Below, piece by piece: positions 26,601 to 39,536 of a DNA stretch of 64,000 bases. The first letter of the stretch is position 1. Every line of letters begins with the position of its first letter. The position numbers were made by a program, and so were the translations under genes. Source of the DNA: Diphasiastrum complanatum (taxonomy: Eukaryota > Streptophyta > Lycopodiopsida > Lycopodiales > Lycopodiaceae); assembly GCA_029204225.1 (NCBI GenBank), contig CM055101.1, forward strand, positions 46,053,906-46,117,905. The letters are read 5' to 3'. The notes beneath the pieces were generated by a model. The model ran no database searches, was not told the origin of the DNA, and saw nothing but the letters and a program-made list of their open reading frames with translations.

Positions 26601-29600
26601 CCTTTCAAGATAATGTTCAAAAGCCTGTCTCAGTTTCTACTTCCGCTCAATGTCACTCTCAAAGGGGATGTTATGTTTTCCTCATTTGCATTGAATGTCA
26701 TAATTATCAAAGTTTGTTTATATTTCAACAATATTGTGAATTATCAAAACACAATCACCCCAGTGCCAGAGAGAAGCTGGCTCTCCCAAGAAATGTAAAA
26801 GAGAATACAAGCGGGTGGTGTCCCTAACCGTACCTAAGATTGCGGATTGTTGTTTTACTAATAATAGTGAATGGTTAGGTCGCCGGATCTTGCTTATGGT
26901 ATGGGACATAGTAGGGTTTGGATCTTGAGTATGCTATGGAGTGTTGTGGTATGCTTGTGATTTGTTTATGGTTAGCAAGGGGGTGCTAGATAGGTCTTGC
27001 TTGGAGCTTGGATCTAGCTATGGTTGGGTGGTGAATACTTGAGGCCAACTTGTTATCTATCTTTGTGTTTAAAGAGTAGGGACACAGGTGGAGGAGAGAT
27101 CCTTGGAGGCTTGCAAATCCTTACTTACAGGTGGAGGCATCCTAGCTTGGAGTTGGGGAGCATCTTGAAGTTTGCAGGTTGCTTGGAGGACATTTGGAGG
27201 CTCTACCTTGGATTTGGAGGACTTCCTCGCCTCTACTTGTAAAATTTACTCAGATTCATAGTGAGTTACTCGAGTCCTTGAGAGGGAAGTGCCAGCATGA
27301 TGCATTCTTCTCTACTATCTGGAACTCAGTCCAGAGCAGACAGTTATAGACTCCAGAACCAGTTCCTGGGGCTGGTGCCAGTTCATCCAAGAATACGGCA
27401 ACTTCCGTTGAGGGTGATGATGAGTCCGAGTATACGTTAGATGACGTTGAGGATTCTGAGCCTGTATAAACCCTAGTGGTTGAGGTTCAGTTGACTCAAG
27501 GATTCAAATGGAAACAATATTCCATTCAAGATGAGTACTTGCTCTATAGAGATAGAATGTGTCCCCAATTCAGAGGATTATAGGTAGCAGGTCCTATATG
27601 AGTGTCATGACATTCGTAGTGCGGGGCACCCAGGCATTCAAAAGACCTATGAGCTTCTTCGTAGGCAATTTTCTGGCCTAGTATGAAAAGGGACGTCCAA
27701 CAATATGTAACCAGTTGCTAGAAATGTCAGGTAAATAAAGCAGAGCGTTTAAAGGCAGGAGGGTTGTTACAGCCCTTATATATACCAGCTGGTAAATGGG
27801 AGAGTATCTCCATGGATTCTATAGTAGGCCTGCCTAAAATCCAAAAGGGTAATGATGCTATATGGGTCACAGTTGACCGTCTGACCAAAATGGCTCACTT
27901 TATTCCGACCAAAACAACCGTTAGAGCTCCAGAGTTAGCGAGGTTGTTTGTAGATGGGCTATTTAAATTGTACGGTCTACCTTCCGGCATAGTCAGCGAC
28001 CGGGCAGTAAGTTTAATGGAAATTTTTGGAGGGCAGTATTCCATCATCTCCATACTAAACGTAATATGAGTACTACCAACCATCCACAGACGCGGGAACC
28101 GTCAAACCAAAAGAGTAAATCAGGTGTTGGAGGATATGCTTCGTGCATACGTCAGCAAAAAGCAAACTAATTGGGAGGAGTATCTCTCGATATTAGAGTT
28201 TGCTTACAACAGTACCAAACCTTCAGCTACGGGATACAACCCATTTATGCTGATGTATGGTTTTCAACCATGCTCACTCACAGCTGTAGGGTTTAAACAA
28301 GAAAAAGTTGAAGCATCCAGAAACTTTTTAGAAGACCTAAACCAGATGATAGAACATGCTAAGCGTAGCATTAGGCAGTCCCAAGATTGAGCTAGGCATT
28401 ATGCAGATCCACACAGACGGGATGTGCAGTTCTCCGCTGGTGAGAAAGTCTACTTGAGAGTCCCAGTTGACTCTAAAACCCTCAAATCAGGAGTGTGTGC
28501 TAAGTTGTTTCCTAGGTATTGTGGTCCTTTTACCATCAGCAGGAGACTAGGCGAGGTCACCTTTGAACTAGAACTCCCACATAGCAGTAAGATCTTTCCA
28601 GTCTTTCATGTAAGTCAGTTACGAAAAGCCTTGGCCAGATTAGAAAATCTGGTAGGGGACAATGTTCTAGTTCTCCCATTGGATTCTCAGCAACCTCCAC
28701 ATGAACTTGATAGTAGAGAGACGCAGACCCGTCATACTCTATACCGAGAATATCTAGTCAAGTGGAATGATCAGCCTGTTGAGAATGCCACCTAGGAAAA
28801 AGGCAGCGTCCTTCGCAAGATTTTTCTAGACTTTGTCTTAGATGACCAAGACGGTTCTTAAGGGGGAGGGAGTGTTACGAGCATGTGACCAGTGCCGAAC
28901 ACTAGAGAACACAGGAGGTCAGATACCACAATCAGGGTCGTGTCCAGCGTTCATGACCAACAGGGCAAGACAGTGTGAGTAGTGTGCCCCGGCACGGTCC
29001 ATAGCCATGGCGGGCCTAACACAGCCTAGGGACCTTGTCAACAGGATAGGGCCCCACGTTGGGTCCCGACATGCAGTCGGCCACGTCAGAGCCACATGGC
29101 CGACACTTGGCAGTACGCATGCTACCAGGCCTCACACTGGGCTTGGAGGGGCTTGCTCCATATCAGGGAGTAGGCAAGGTTGGGTGGGTTAATGTTTGCC
29201 CTACTGTGGTGTTTAGATCTCTAACACCGGAGGGCATACTTCTAGGACACAGAATATTGAAGCGAGAAATTGAAGTCGACAAAGACAAAGTGGAAATCAT
29301 AAAGAACTTGAAGGAACCGAAGAATCTACGTGAACTCCGAGGATTTCAAAGACGAGCTTGGTTTCAGAGGATCAACACATTCCTCATCCAACACTGTTTT
29401 TAACCAAGCAATGTCGATTCCAATGTTTATTTCAAGTCAGTGTAGCATTCTTTCATTATCATCACCTTGTATGTGGATGATACATTGCTTTTCAGCAATA
29501 GTACCGATCAGGTGAATGATGAATGATGAATGTGTCGACAATTGTCGAATGTTCGAGGTGTTCGATGTTGGGGAATAGTGATTCACGGGAAGCGTGCTAT

Positions 29601-32600
29601 GTAATGTGCGGAATTGCATGAACTAGATAGGCTAATATGAATCACAAACAATGCAACGATTATTTAAATACATACAACGCAAAAAACACTACTGGAAGAA
29701 TAGAACATCCTTTGTATTTTCTTCTCTTGGAGTGAGTTGACAGTGCAGCGCCAAATAGCGGCCTGATGCTCCTCTTACACCTCTCTCTCTTTCTATATCT
29801 TTTCGTCTCATACTTCCTTTTGATTTTTGTTCTATATTTATATTCCACTAATGGGAATTAAAAGATAATCTAGCTAGTTATTACAAGAGAGGTTTACGCT
29901 AAGCTATCAGCTAACTACGTGTCACCTCTTGTAATGTTGCCTACGGCTGAGTGTGACACTATCATGTCTCACGACTGCCAAGCTTCGGATTCGATAATTT
30001 GAATCACTTGACAATTCTTTTGTCCATAGTTCGTTTCAGCGCTTGTAGGCATTCGATAGTTCGACAACTATTCGAACTGTCGGTTGTTCAGGGGATGTGC
30101 CGAAAAAGGTTGGTTGAGTTCACCATTTCCAACACTCCCTCTTGAACGATACAGCCTTTTTCATCCGATTCCGGTTGATCTTCTGTGTTTGTGAACAATG
30201 GCTTGTCTAATGGTTTGGTCAGGAGGTTTGCGATCATGTCTTCGGATTTCACGAATTCAACACAAAGTTCTCCTTTCGAGATCAGATCTCGAATGTGATG
30301 ATACTTCAATGGTATATGTTTGGTTTTTGTATGAAACTCGGATCCTGGGCTAAATAAATAGCACTATGTGAATCCATCTTCATTTCTGTCCTTTTTTGAC
30401 ATAAACATTACAATCAGGCTCTGTCAGACAAAAATCCAGAGATCTTACTCGAAAAGATGAGTCCTGATGATCTAGTTAATTTTTAAAATCCACAGCAATT
30501 GCTAGGAATTCAAAGCTCTTTCTAGAGGAAATTGTGTTGCTACAATGTACTTCAAGTTTTTGAAAGATAATCTTCAAAATTATAACATCATGATACGCTA
30601 AGACTGATATAGAAGATAAGATTTTTCTCGTCTTTTTGTTTTTTAACTGGTATTGTTGGCAGTTAAGAAACAAATTGGCCATCAGCATATTATTTGCAAT
30701 CTAATCTTGAAAAGCAGTAGTCCTATTGCTTAGACTTAAGATGACTTTTTTCTTGTTAGTTGCACTCGTGCAAAAAATATTTGAAGAAGTAAACCGTGTA
30801 TGTAAGTCATAACCTGAATTTCAGATTGCCGTTGACTGTTCAGCATGCTTGTTATCTCTAAATGCCATGGCTCTATAGGATCATATGATGTTTGTTACTT
30901 AAATTCTGGTTTTTTCCAAATTTGCCTTACAAAAATAAGCTTTCAATGTTCTGGAGGGTGCTTTGGATTGTTGGGGTCAACAGCATTGTACTGACTCTTC
31001 AAGAACGTTCTCATTTCACTAAAAGCGTGTGTTATGCTACTTTGAAACTTCTGTTTGATTAACCATACTACATTTTTTGATTCAAAAGGATGCTGTCACT
31101 CAAAAGGTATGCTGAAACCCGATTATGCTCTTCTCTAATCTGGACATTGTATTGTCGTTCCTGCAATTATCAGAAGACAAATATTACTTCAAAGATGCAA
31201 AAAATGGATGATCACTAAATGTTGAATTCTGGTTATTGTAGACGCTTCATTCACTTTTGAGCAGAGGAGTGTTTTCGGAATCACAGGTACTTGATTTGTG
31301 GTATTTGATTGGCATACAGCTATAGGTTTTTAACCAATTTTAGAAAATTTTCAGCTAGCACGGGTCTTCACTTTCACAGGGTTTTGTAAATTTAAAAGAA
31401 TCTTTTAGATGTGTTGTGACTTTTTTCTTTCAACGAGTGGTAATGTTTTGCAATGTCACACAATGGTAGTTGCATTTTGTTGTGCTTGTTATCAATTTTT
31501 TGCTGAAAAGGAGGTGAATCTATTGTATGATATCAGCTTTAGAAAGTAAGAAATTTCTTCAGGATATGATAGTCCTTTTCTTCTTGGGAAAGTAAGAAAG
31601 ATTTTCAGGATACGGAGTCCTTTTCTTTCACTTTAAGTTCTGCCTCTCATCAATATCCTGCAAAGTCAGTTTGTAGCAGTTTTAAGAATGCAATATCAAG
31701 CCTTTGACAGTTTCTAGTCTCTTTGTAGACTCAAGAATGTTGTGCTCTGCACCTATGGTAGTAGCCTTGTCCTTGCTATCTACATTTCTGGAAGCTTGCA
31801 GCAGCTACCAAACATGCTCATGTGCATATTTATGATGTGTTTTCATGTGAATGGCACTGTTGTTTTTGACCATCTGTTAATAATCTTTCAGGAGTCTGCT
31901 GTTTCCTTTGAGCTGGAAGTGATCAAGTTATTGCAAACTGAAGTTAGAGGTTGCAGGGATGTTGGGAAACTTATTGCAATTGTAAATGTTTTAAGTGGCA
32001 TTGCCTCAATGAGAAAGGCTGCCTCCAATGAGGCTCTTCTGCTGCTTCTAGCCCTTCTGAGCCATCGTTACCCAAAGGTGTGTATTGCTGCCAATTATTC
32101 CATCACATTTAGTTTCTTATAGCTTGTTTGGTATTTGTAAATTCTTTGTTAATGTTATGATTGATTTTCAATTACGTGTAGCCTTGAATAGTGAATTTCT
32201 TTGGCCATTATGATAGTCATGGATTCTATGATCACATTCTACTAGAGGACAGGAGCAGATTAAGGGACCTTATTAAATAATCAATTTATTGGAATATAAG
32301 AATAGGATTGCCCTGTAGTCCCTAGTTTAGGGCGCTGCTAATCATTGTCACATGTCTTAACTTGTAGGGCATGAAAGGTTTTGACCCATAGACAGAATGA
32401 GGTTTCCTAAATGATATAAGTGCTTTATGGGAGAGCCTCATCGGCATGATCTCTTTGGAGGTAGCTTAATGGAAATATTTGTCTGTTGCTATGTCTTTCC
32501 TTTGTGGAGAATTATCTTTTCTATTGTTGACTTCGCATCCGAGGCCAATGATGGCGTGAAGAGCCTGATTGTTGATTGTGGTGGTTTCGAGGTCTAGCTA

Positions 32601-33810
32601 CTGACGGTGGTGGCTTGGATGGATTCACAAATGTGCTGGAAGTTGCAGAGCTGGTACTAGCATCAGAACTTGTGTACACAGAGCATTCTGTGTAAGGGGC
32701 CTCCAAGAAGCATTGCAATCAGCAATGTCGCTCATCGTGCCACCAAACATAGGAGTGTCAACCGAGGCAAAAGCAAGGAGCCTCTATAAAAGGACTGTCA
32801 TGTCCTTGTGGAGGCAACTTCATGGTGTGATGTTTGTCACCTGTTTCCTGCCGCGAACCTCTAACTAGAGCTATAGGTGTCTGTAGTTTGAATCTAGTAC
32901 ACAAATCCGATCCTGCCTTTGATCTACCAACTGTATTTGGCCAAGAGCCCCAACCACCCCTACATCTGCCTCCAACACTTAGATGTCCACAACTTCATCA
33001 CATCAAACATGCACGCTTCTAGACCTTTGCCCGTAGATATAAAAATTTACTTTCTCGATGCTACTGTTGCTGAGTGCTATTGATACCCATGCTATTGCTA
33101 CCACCACTACTAATATAGCTCATCCTACTTTTATTGACATTGTTGATGATGATGTAAGTGAGGCTGCTCCTATTACTGACTCTGTCGTTATGATTGTGAA
33201 TTGTGGTGGTTTGGAGGGTCTAGCTGCTGATGGTGGTGGCTTGGATGGATTCAAAAATGTGCTGGAAGTTGCAGAGCTGGTATAGCATCAGAACTTGTGC
33301 CAATGGACCCAAGCTACCCAACTTGTAGCATAACCGTTGAGGTGCACGATCCTTGGAAGCTAACCCACCAGAATTTGCTTCACCTTATGTAGCCATAAGA
33401 TGATCTTGGACATCTGCAGGAATGTGAGTACAAGCAGCAATGTCGCATGTCCATCAATCGAGCCTTGTCAAACGCCTCATATTTGTGCTGGAATATGTTT
33501 GTCCACAGTGCAGGCAACAAGTTATGGACTCGGCTCATTACATTCGCCACGTCTCATGCAGGCCTTGGGGCCCTTTTTATTAGTCTATTTTATATTTTGG
33601 TTATGTACTGGCCTTGGGCCCATTTTATTACTCTATTTGATATTTGGTCATGTACTGATGAGGGGGGCCATCTGGGGGGTCACAGACCCTATCTGGAGGG
33701 CGCACTATTATCTCTCTTAGAGATTGGTTTCATCAGTCTTATCCATTGAGGGCTCCCTTTTAGGGCTATGGGTATAAGTAGGAGACATTGTCATTCATTA
33801 TTTAGCTTAT

Positions 33811-33887
<77 letters not shown>

Positions 33888-34413
33888 TAAAGTACGTTAT
33901 ATGTTCGTATCATATAATGGACATTATTCTCTTCTTAGTTAGTTTGGTTTTAGTTATGTTGTTTTGACGACGTTGCTCCATCTTGGTGCCATCTTATCCG
34001 ATGTACTTGTTCGTCTTATACGCCTTTTGGCATGGAAAAGACGTTAATAAAGCTTTGTCAGATGATGAGATTCCTATGCCTGTGCCACCGTGGAAAAAGC
34101 CCAGATGTAGTCGCCACTTGCCTCCATCAAGGCCCACTGTACGCTCCACTCAACGGACACTTCACACTTACTTTTGCTGATATGTACTTATTCTCCACCT
34201 GGCCCGGGTTGTGGGCATTGGTACTTTTTCTATAGTTCTTCTGTTATACCTGGCCCGGGTTGTGGGCTTATTTCACTTCTGCTTTCATTCGTAGCTACTT
34301 TATAGCATTTTTCGGCCACGTCCTCCTATGGATGATGCTCCCACTATTGCTTGTACATATTTTCTTTTTGGTCTTATGCACCCACAGGTGCCCAAAAGAT
34401 GTTAATAAAGCTT

Positions 34414-34460
<47 letters not shown>

Positions 34461-37400
34461 CCCCCCCCCCCCGCTCGCTGGCGATGGCTGCCTGCTGCCT
34501 GCTGTCTGAGCGTGATGGCTGCTGCTGCTGACTCCTCCATCACTGCTGCTGCTGCTGCCCTGGCCTAGCTCGCCCTACCCTGGTCGCACTCACCTCCCCC
34601 CCCCCCCCCCCGACCTCCATCGCACTCAATGGCCAGAAAAAAGGGGAGCCCTCGCTCCCCTCCCCCTCGCTCCCCTTCCTCTCTTTCGCTACCCCTTCCC
34701 TCTCCTTTGCAGCCCGTCGCTGGCCCTTCATACACCCCCTCGCTGCCTACTCCCTCTCTCACCACCTCTCCCACCCCCTCGTTGGCCCTTCCCACCCCCT
34801 CGCTGCCTGCTCAGCCTACTCCCGCCCCTCCCACCCCCTCGCTGGCCCTTCCCAACCCCTCACTGCCTGCTCACAGTGCTCCCCCCTCTTCCTTGGCCCT
34901 CTCCTTTCTCCATGGTTCTCCTGCCCCCTCCCATTATCCTCTCTCATTCCCTAAAGAAGCCTACTCTCCTATGAAAGCATTTGAACAGTACCTTCTCTCT
35001 TGCATGGAACAGATTACACTGGAATCTAGCCATCTGAGGATGGAAATGGGTCAATTGAAAACCACAATACAAGCTATGGCAATCGAGAAGCAAACTATGA
35101 TGGCCCGGATCATATCTTTGGAAGAGACGCAGGAAAGAAGAACCCGCTAGCACCACAAAGATCCAAGAATTGGAGGAACGGATTGAGCAACATAAGGCGG
35201 AAACCAAAACATGGGCCTCTCTATTCAAAGAAGACGCTAAAGAAGGTACACACACTTTCAATAGCGTCATCTCAGCCACCATATCCGAAGAAGGAATGCG
35301 GAAGTATAAATCTCTGAATGTGCGGGTGTGAGGAATTGAAGATACTAAGGCTCCAGTTACCGAAGCATCCAGTTTCCTCACGGATACACTTTCCCACCAT
35401 CACAACGGAATGGAAAAAGCGTGGAGAACTAAAAGAGATCCAACTACACTCATCATACGGTTCACGGGAATAGAGGAGCGGCAAGCTGTCCTTAGGCTAC
35501 GAGCTAGGCTGAGAGGTACCCTTGTCTTCATGGACGATGATCTCACACCTATGCAAGTTGCCGAAAGGAGGAAGGTTTTCCGCGAAGCCAAAGCACTGGG
35601 AAAAAAGGTGATATATCGGGATGGTAAGGCCCGATACATTGACCCCCAAAAATCTGAGGCATAGGGATTTGGGCCCCCCGGACTTAGGAGCGGTTCGGGG
35701 GCCCTCACAAAAGCATTGCGGTTAAGTTTATGGAACTGCAATTGTATCCATTCTTCAGCTACAGCAGGAGACTTTAGAGATTTTTGTACTACAGGGGATA
35801 TCCTTATACTTACTGAGACACATGAGAGTCCTGAGAGAGGACTTCCTTGCATTGAGGGATTTTGCTGGCTTTCTACTTGCAGAGGGAAGATGAGGGCACT
35901 GACTAGTCACGGTTCAGGTGGTGTTGCTTGCTTATTTCGAGACTCTCTCCAGCCATGGGTCGAGCTACTATACACTGACGAGCAGGCTCGCTATATCTGG
36001 ATCAGGTTGGACCACAGGTTGATGGAGTTAGATCGTGACATATTCTTGGCTATTTGTTATTTCCCTCCAGAGACATCAGCTTTCACCTCAGAGGAGGAGT
36101 CACCTTTCATGGATATTTCATCGGACATTATCAGATATGAGGATCGAGGATATATTCTTCTAGCGGGGGACTTCAATGCCAGGACTGGGTCTAGGCAAAC
36201 GGAATTTCACAGAGCAGCAGATGACCCACAGCGGATACATGCACTTGATTGGGATGATCTTGGTCTTATACGGCGATCGGCGGATGCAGCGGGTCCAGTC
36301 ACATCATATGGCGAGCAGATGCTTCAGTTGGGTGAGGCTCATGGACTGGCCATTTATAATGGCCTTCTTCAGCTGCCAGGCTCTGGTGACTACACTTGCT
36401 TCCCACATAGTGGAGGACATAGCGTCGTCGACTATTTCATGGGTTCACCGCTTCTCCTTCACTTCATTTCATCCTTCTCTGTACACCGTAATACTCTTTC
36501 TGATCATTCATATCTCTCACTCTCTGTCGGTCATCTCCACATCACACCTATTTTCTTTTCGACCCCTACAGCTAAACCCACCTACCGCTACACTTCACAT
36601 CACACACCACTATACAGAGAAGCCCTCTCCGATCTCCTTACCTATTTCCCATATGAGCATACTTTAGAGGAGCAGTCCCTCTTTCTTGTCCAGACCATCC
36701 ATACTGCAGCTTCCATTGCCTTTCCATCCCCACGGCCCAAAGACCAGCAACGTCATAGACCCTATAACCCCTGGTATGATCAGGAATGCATCCAGCTACA
36801 TCAGAACCTCATATATGCTTGCTCCCATCTTCCTCATCTGACCAAAACCATATCTCGTGTCTACCGCAGAACCACCAAAAAAAAGAAAATCGCATACGAG
36901 ATTGGTCAAGGTAAGAAACTGATGGATCTCCTCTTTAGTTCTTCCTCAGGTTCATTCTGGAAGAGGTTCCTTCCACTGTCACCCCCACCACGGATCACAG
37001 ACCTCAGCACTTGGGTCGCATATGCCACATCATTGTACACCATCCCAGATACCCCTCCTCTTCCCACCTCCTATCTCACGGATACTTTTGCCATATTCAC
37101 TAACGAACTTATAGAAAAGGCCATCACACGACTCCATTCCCATAAAGCCAAAGACATTGATGAGCTAGAGGCTGCTCTCGACATCCTCTCACCCTTTCTC
37201 TCCATCCTATTCAACCGAGCTGTCACCTCTGATTTTCCCTCTCCATGGTCCACAAACCTCATTCACCCTATCCACAAAGGCGGGGACCCCATGAAAGTTG
37301 ACAACTACCGCACCATTATGATCAGTCACCTATTCGCTAAAGTATATGGTTCTATCCTACAGTCAGAGATCAGTACAGAGATGGATGCTAGATCACTCCA

Positions 37401-39488
37401 TGCCATTGGACAGGCGGGTTTCAGACCGGGATATACTACATCGGATCATATCTTCACTTTGAGGTCCATCATTGAGGAGGCTAAGGCCAAGAGGGAGCGC
37501 GTATACTGCTGCTTTGTGGATTTCCGCAAGGCATTTGACTCCGTGCCTAGGCATTTATTGATACAGAGACTTCATGATCGGGGCTTTCAGGAGGATACTA
37601 TACAGGCGGTAGTAGCATTGTACAAGCGAGTTATTGGCAAGGTCCGACTATCAGGAGTTATTTCACCGGAGGTGGTCAGTACTATTGGTGTCAAACAGGG
37701 ATGTCCACTCTCTCCTACACTTTTTGGTCTTTACATTGACGAGCTAGAGCATGTTATACAAAGTGATGGAGGGGAGGGTTGTACATTGGGCGACCTCATT
37801 ATTGCTATTCTCCTTTATGCTGGTGATGTGGTTTTGCTTTCACGGACGAGAGAGGGCTTGCAGCGACACTTAGATGCTCTTCTTTCTTTCTGCACACGGT
37901 GGGGTTTGTCGGTGAATGTGGCCAAAACTAAGGTTATGGTGCTCAACACCTCTAGGTCTTTCATGATGCGGCAAGAGCTTCTATGGGATGGTCATCCCCT
38001 AGAGGTTGTTGATTCCTATACATATCTAGGAGTACTATTCTCGGGGCCTACGTTCAACATGAGACACGCAGCTATTTCACGGGTACAGAAAGGCTATGCC
38101 TCACTGATAGATTTGGAGAGACTATGTTTCCGCTCACACATCAGAGATGCGACTAGTAAGTGTCGGCTCTTTGACACTATGGTTGTGCCCTCAGCTATGT
38201 ATGCTTCCGAGACATGGAGTACGGGTCTGACAGCTACTGATTGGGCATATATCTCCCGGCTCCAGATTCATTTGCTCTCACGGATGATACGGGCTAAGCC
38301 CTCAATACCACACCAGATTATCTTGGCAGAGTTCGCGGTCCCCCCCATTCAGATTGAGGCCTTATTCCATATTGTGACGTTCATACAGAGGGTAGAGGAT
38401 CTTCAGGACGGGGGTACACATTATGTAGTTGCAGCTTTATCTTCATCCCGGCGCCTACACTCAGAGGGACACCTTTTCTCATGGTACTCCCAGGCTTGCC
38501 GTCTCCTCTCCACATTGGGTATCCAGATTAGTGATCTACCTGCGAGCACCCACTAGTACATCAGAGGCCTCCTTTACAGATCATATCTTCATACCACTTG
38601 GCAGGGCCCATTGGGGACCAAGAGTGAATTTTATCGTACACACTTTCTATCTCTTGATCCGGCTGGCTGCCCCATAGTATCTGGTTATTTGCTGAGGAGT
38701 ATATCACATAGTCTGCGGATAGCGATGGGTTAGTTTCGGGTTTTTTCACATCAGCTGGCTATCGAGACTGGCAGATACAGTGGCACCCCACGAGAGGACT
38801 GGCTCTGTAGTATGTGTGTTATGCATGAGACTGAGGACGAGTCACATTTCCTCTTCAGATGTCCAGCCTACTATGAGATACGGGGGCGGTACTACTGCTT
38901 GTTCAGAGAGCACCCAGTTACACTTTCTACCTTGATATCTTATGAGGACCCTAGATGTGTCGCACTTATGATCCGAGAGATGTCAGACCTGAGGAGGAGG
39001 AGACTAGATGGTACACATTCCCTGACACAGCTGAGCATTGATGAGTGCATATCCCGTCGGAGACAGAGATCCGAGGTACCCATAGGCGGCGACTCAGATG
39101 GAGAGGCCGAGATTCCCGACTCCTTCGTACACCGGCATCAGAGACCATGTCGACGGCCAGAGAGACAGTCAGTTATTAGATCACAGCCCAGAGCGCCACG
39201 GCAGCAGAGACGACACCGACGGCCTATCCGGCGACAGAGGTCCAGGGCACATCTAATCACACCCTCACAGCATACCATCCACCATTTCTTTCATGCTGAT
39301 GGGCATCGTGATATATGATTCCAGGCTATTGGATCCTGACTGGGCCAGCTGTCTCTATGCATTGTATTTGCAGTTATTTAGTTTTTATAGATGATTGAGC
39401 TTTAAGCTCCTATGTGCACACTTGACATGTACCTTTTCTTAGTCCTATGTACCTTAGGGTATTCAAGGACATTAATAAAATCTTTCTT

Positions 39489-39536
<48 letters not shown>

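Larger units (their letters stand above)
34457..39492 (+). mobile_element. Near-full-length LINE with TC-repeat tail
   Basis: A roughly 5-kb non-LTR retrotransposon. It has a C-rich, CTG-rich 5' region with C12-C15 runs, ORF1 (34629-35664), ORF2 (about 35716-39318) with APE-type endonuclease, reverse transcriptase and a C-terminal Cys/His motif, a 3' untranslated region ending gacattaataaaatcttt, then ctttctttc and (TC)n instead of poly(A). It lies between two TC runs inside an LTR. Both ORFs carry a few inactivating changes, so it is recent but not active. Confidence 0.92.

Noticed and set aside
34295..34795. Gly/Arg-rich minus-strand reading frames opposite LINE ORF1
   Set aside because: Shadows of the C-rich, Pro/Ser-coding plus strand.
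36176..36667. 163-codon plus-strand frame within the LINE
   Set aside because: It overlaps the endonuclease frame, which carries all conserved motifs.
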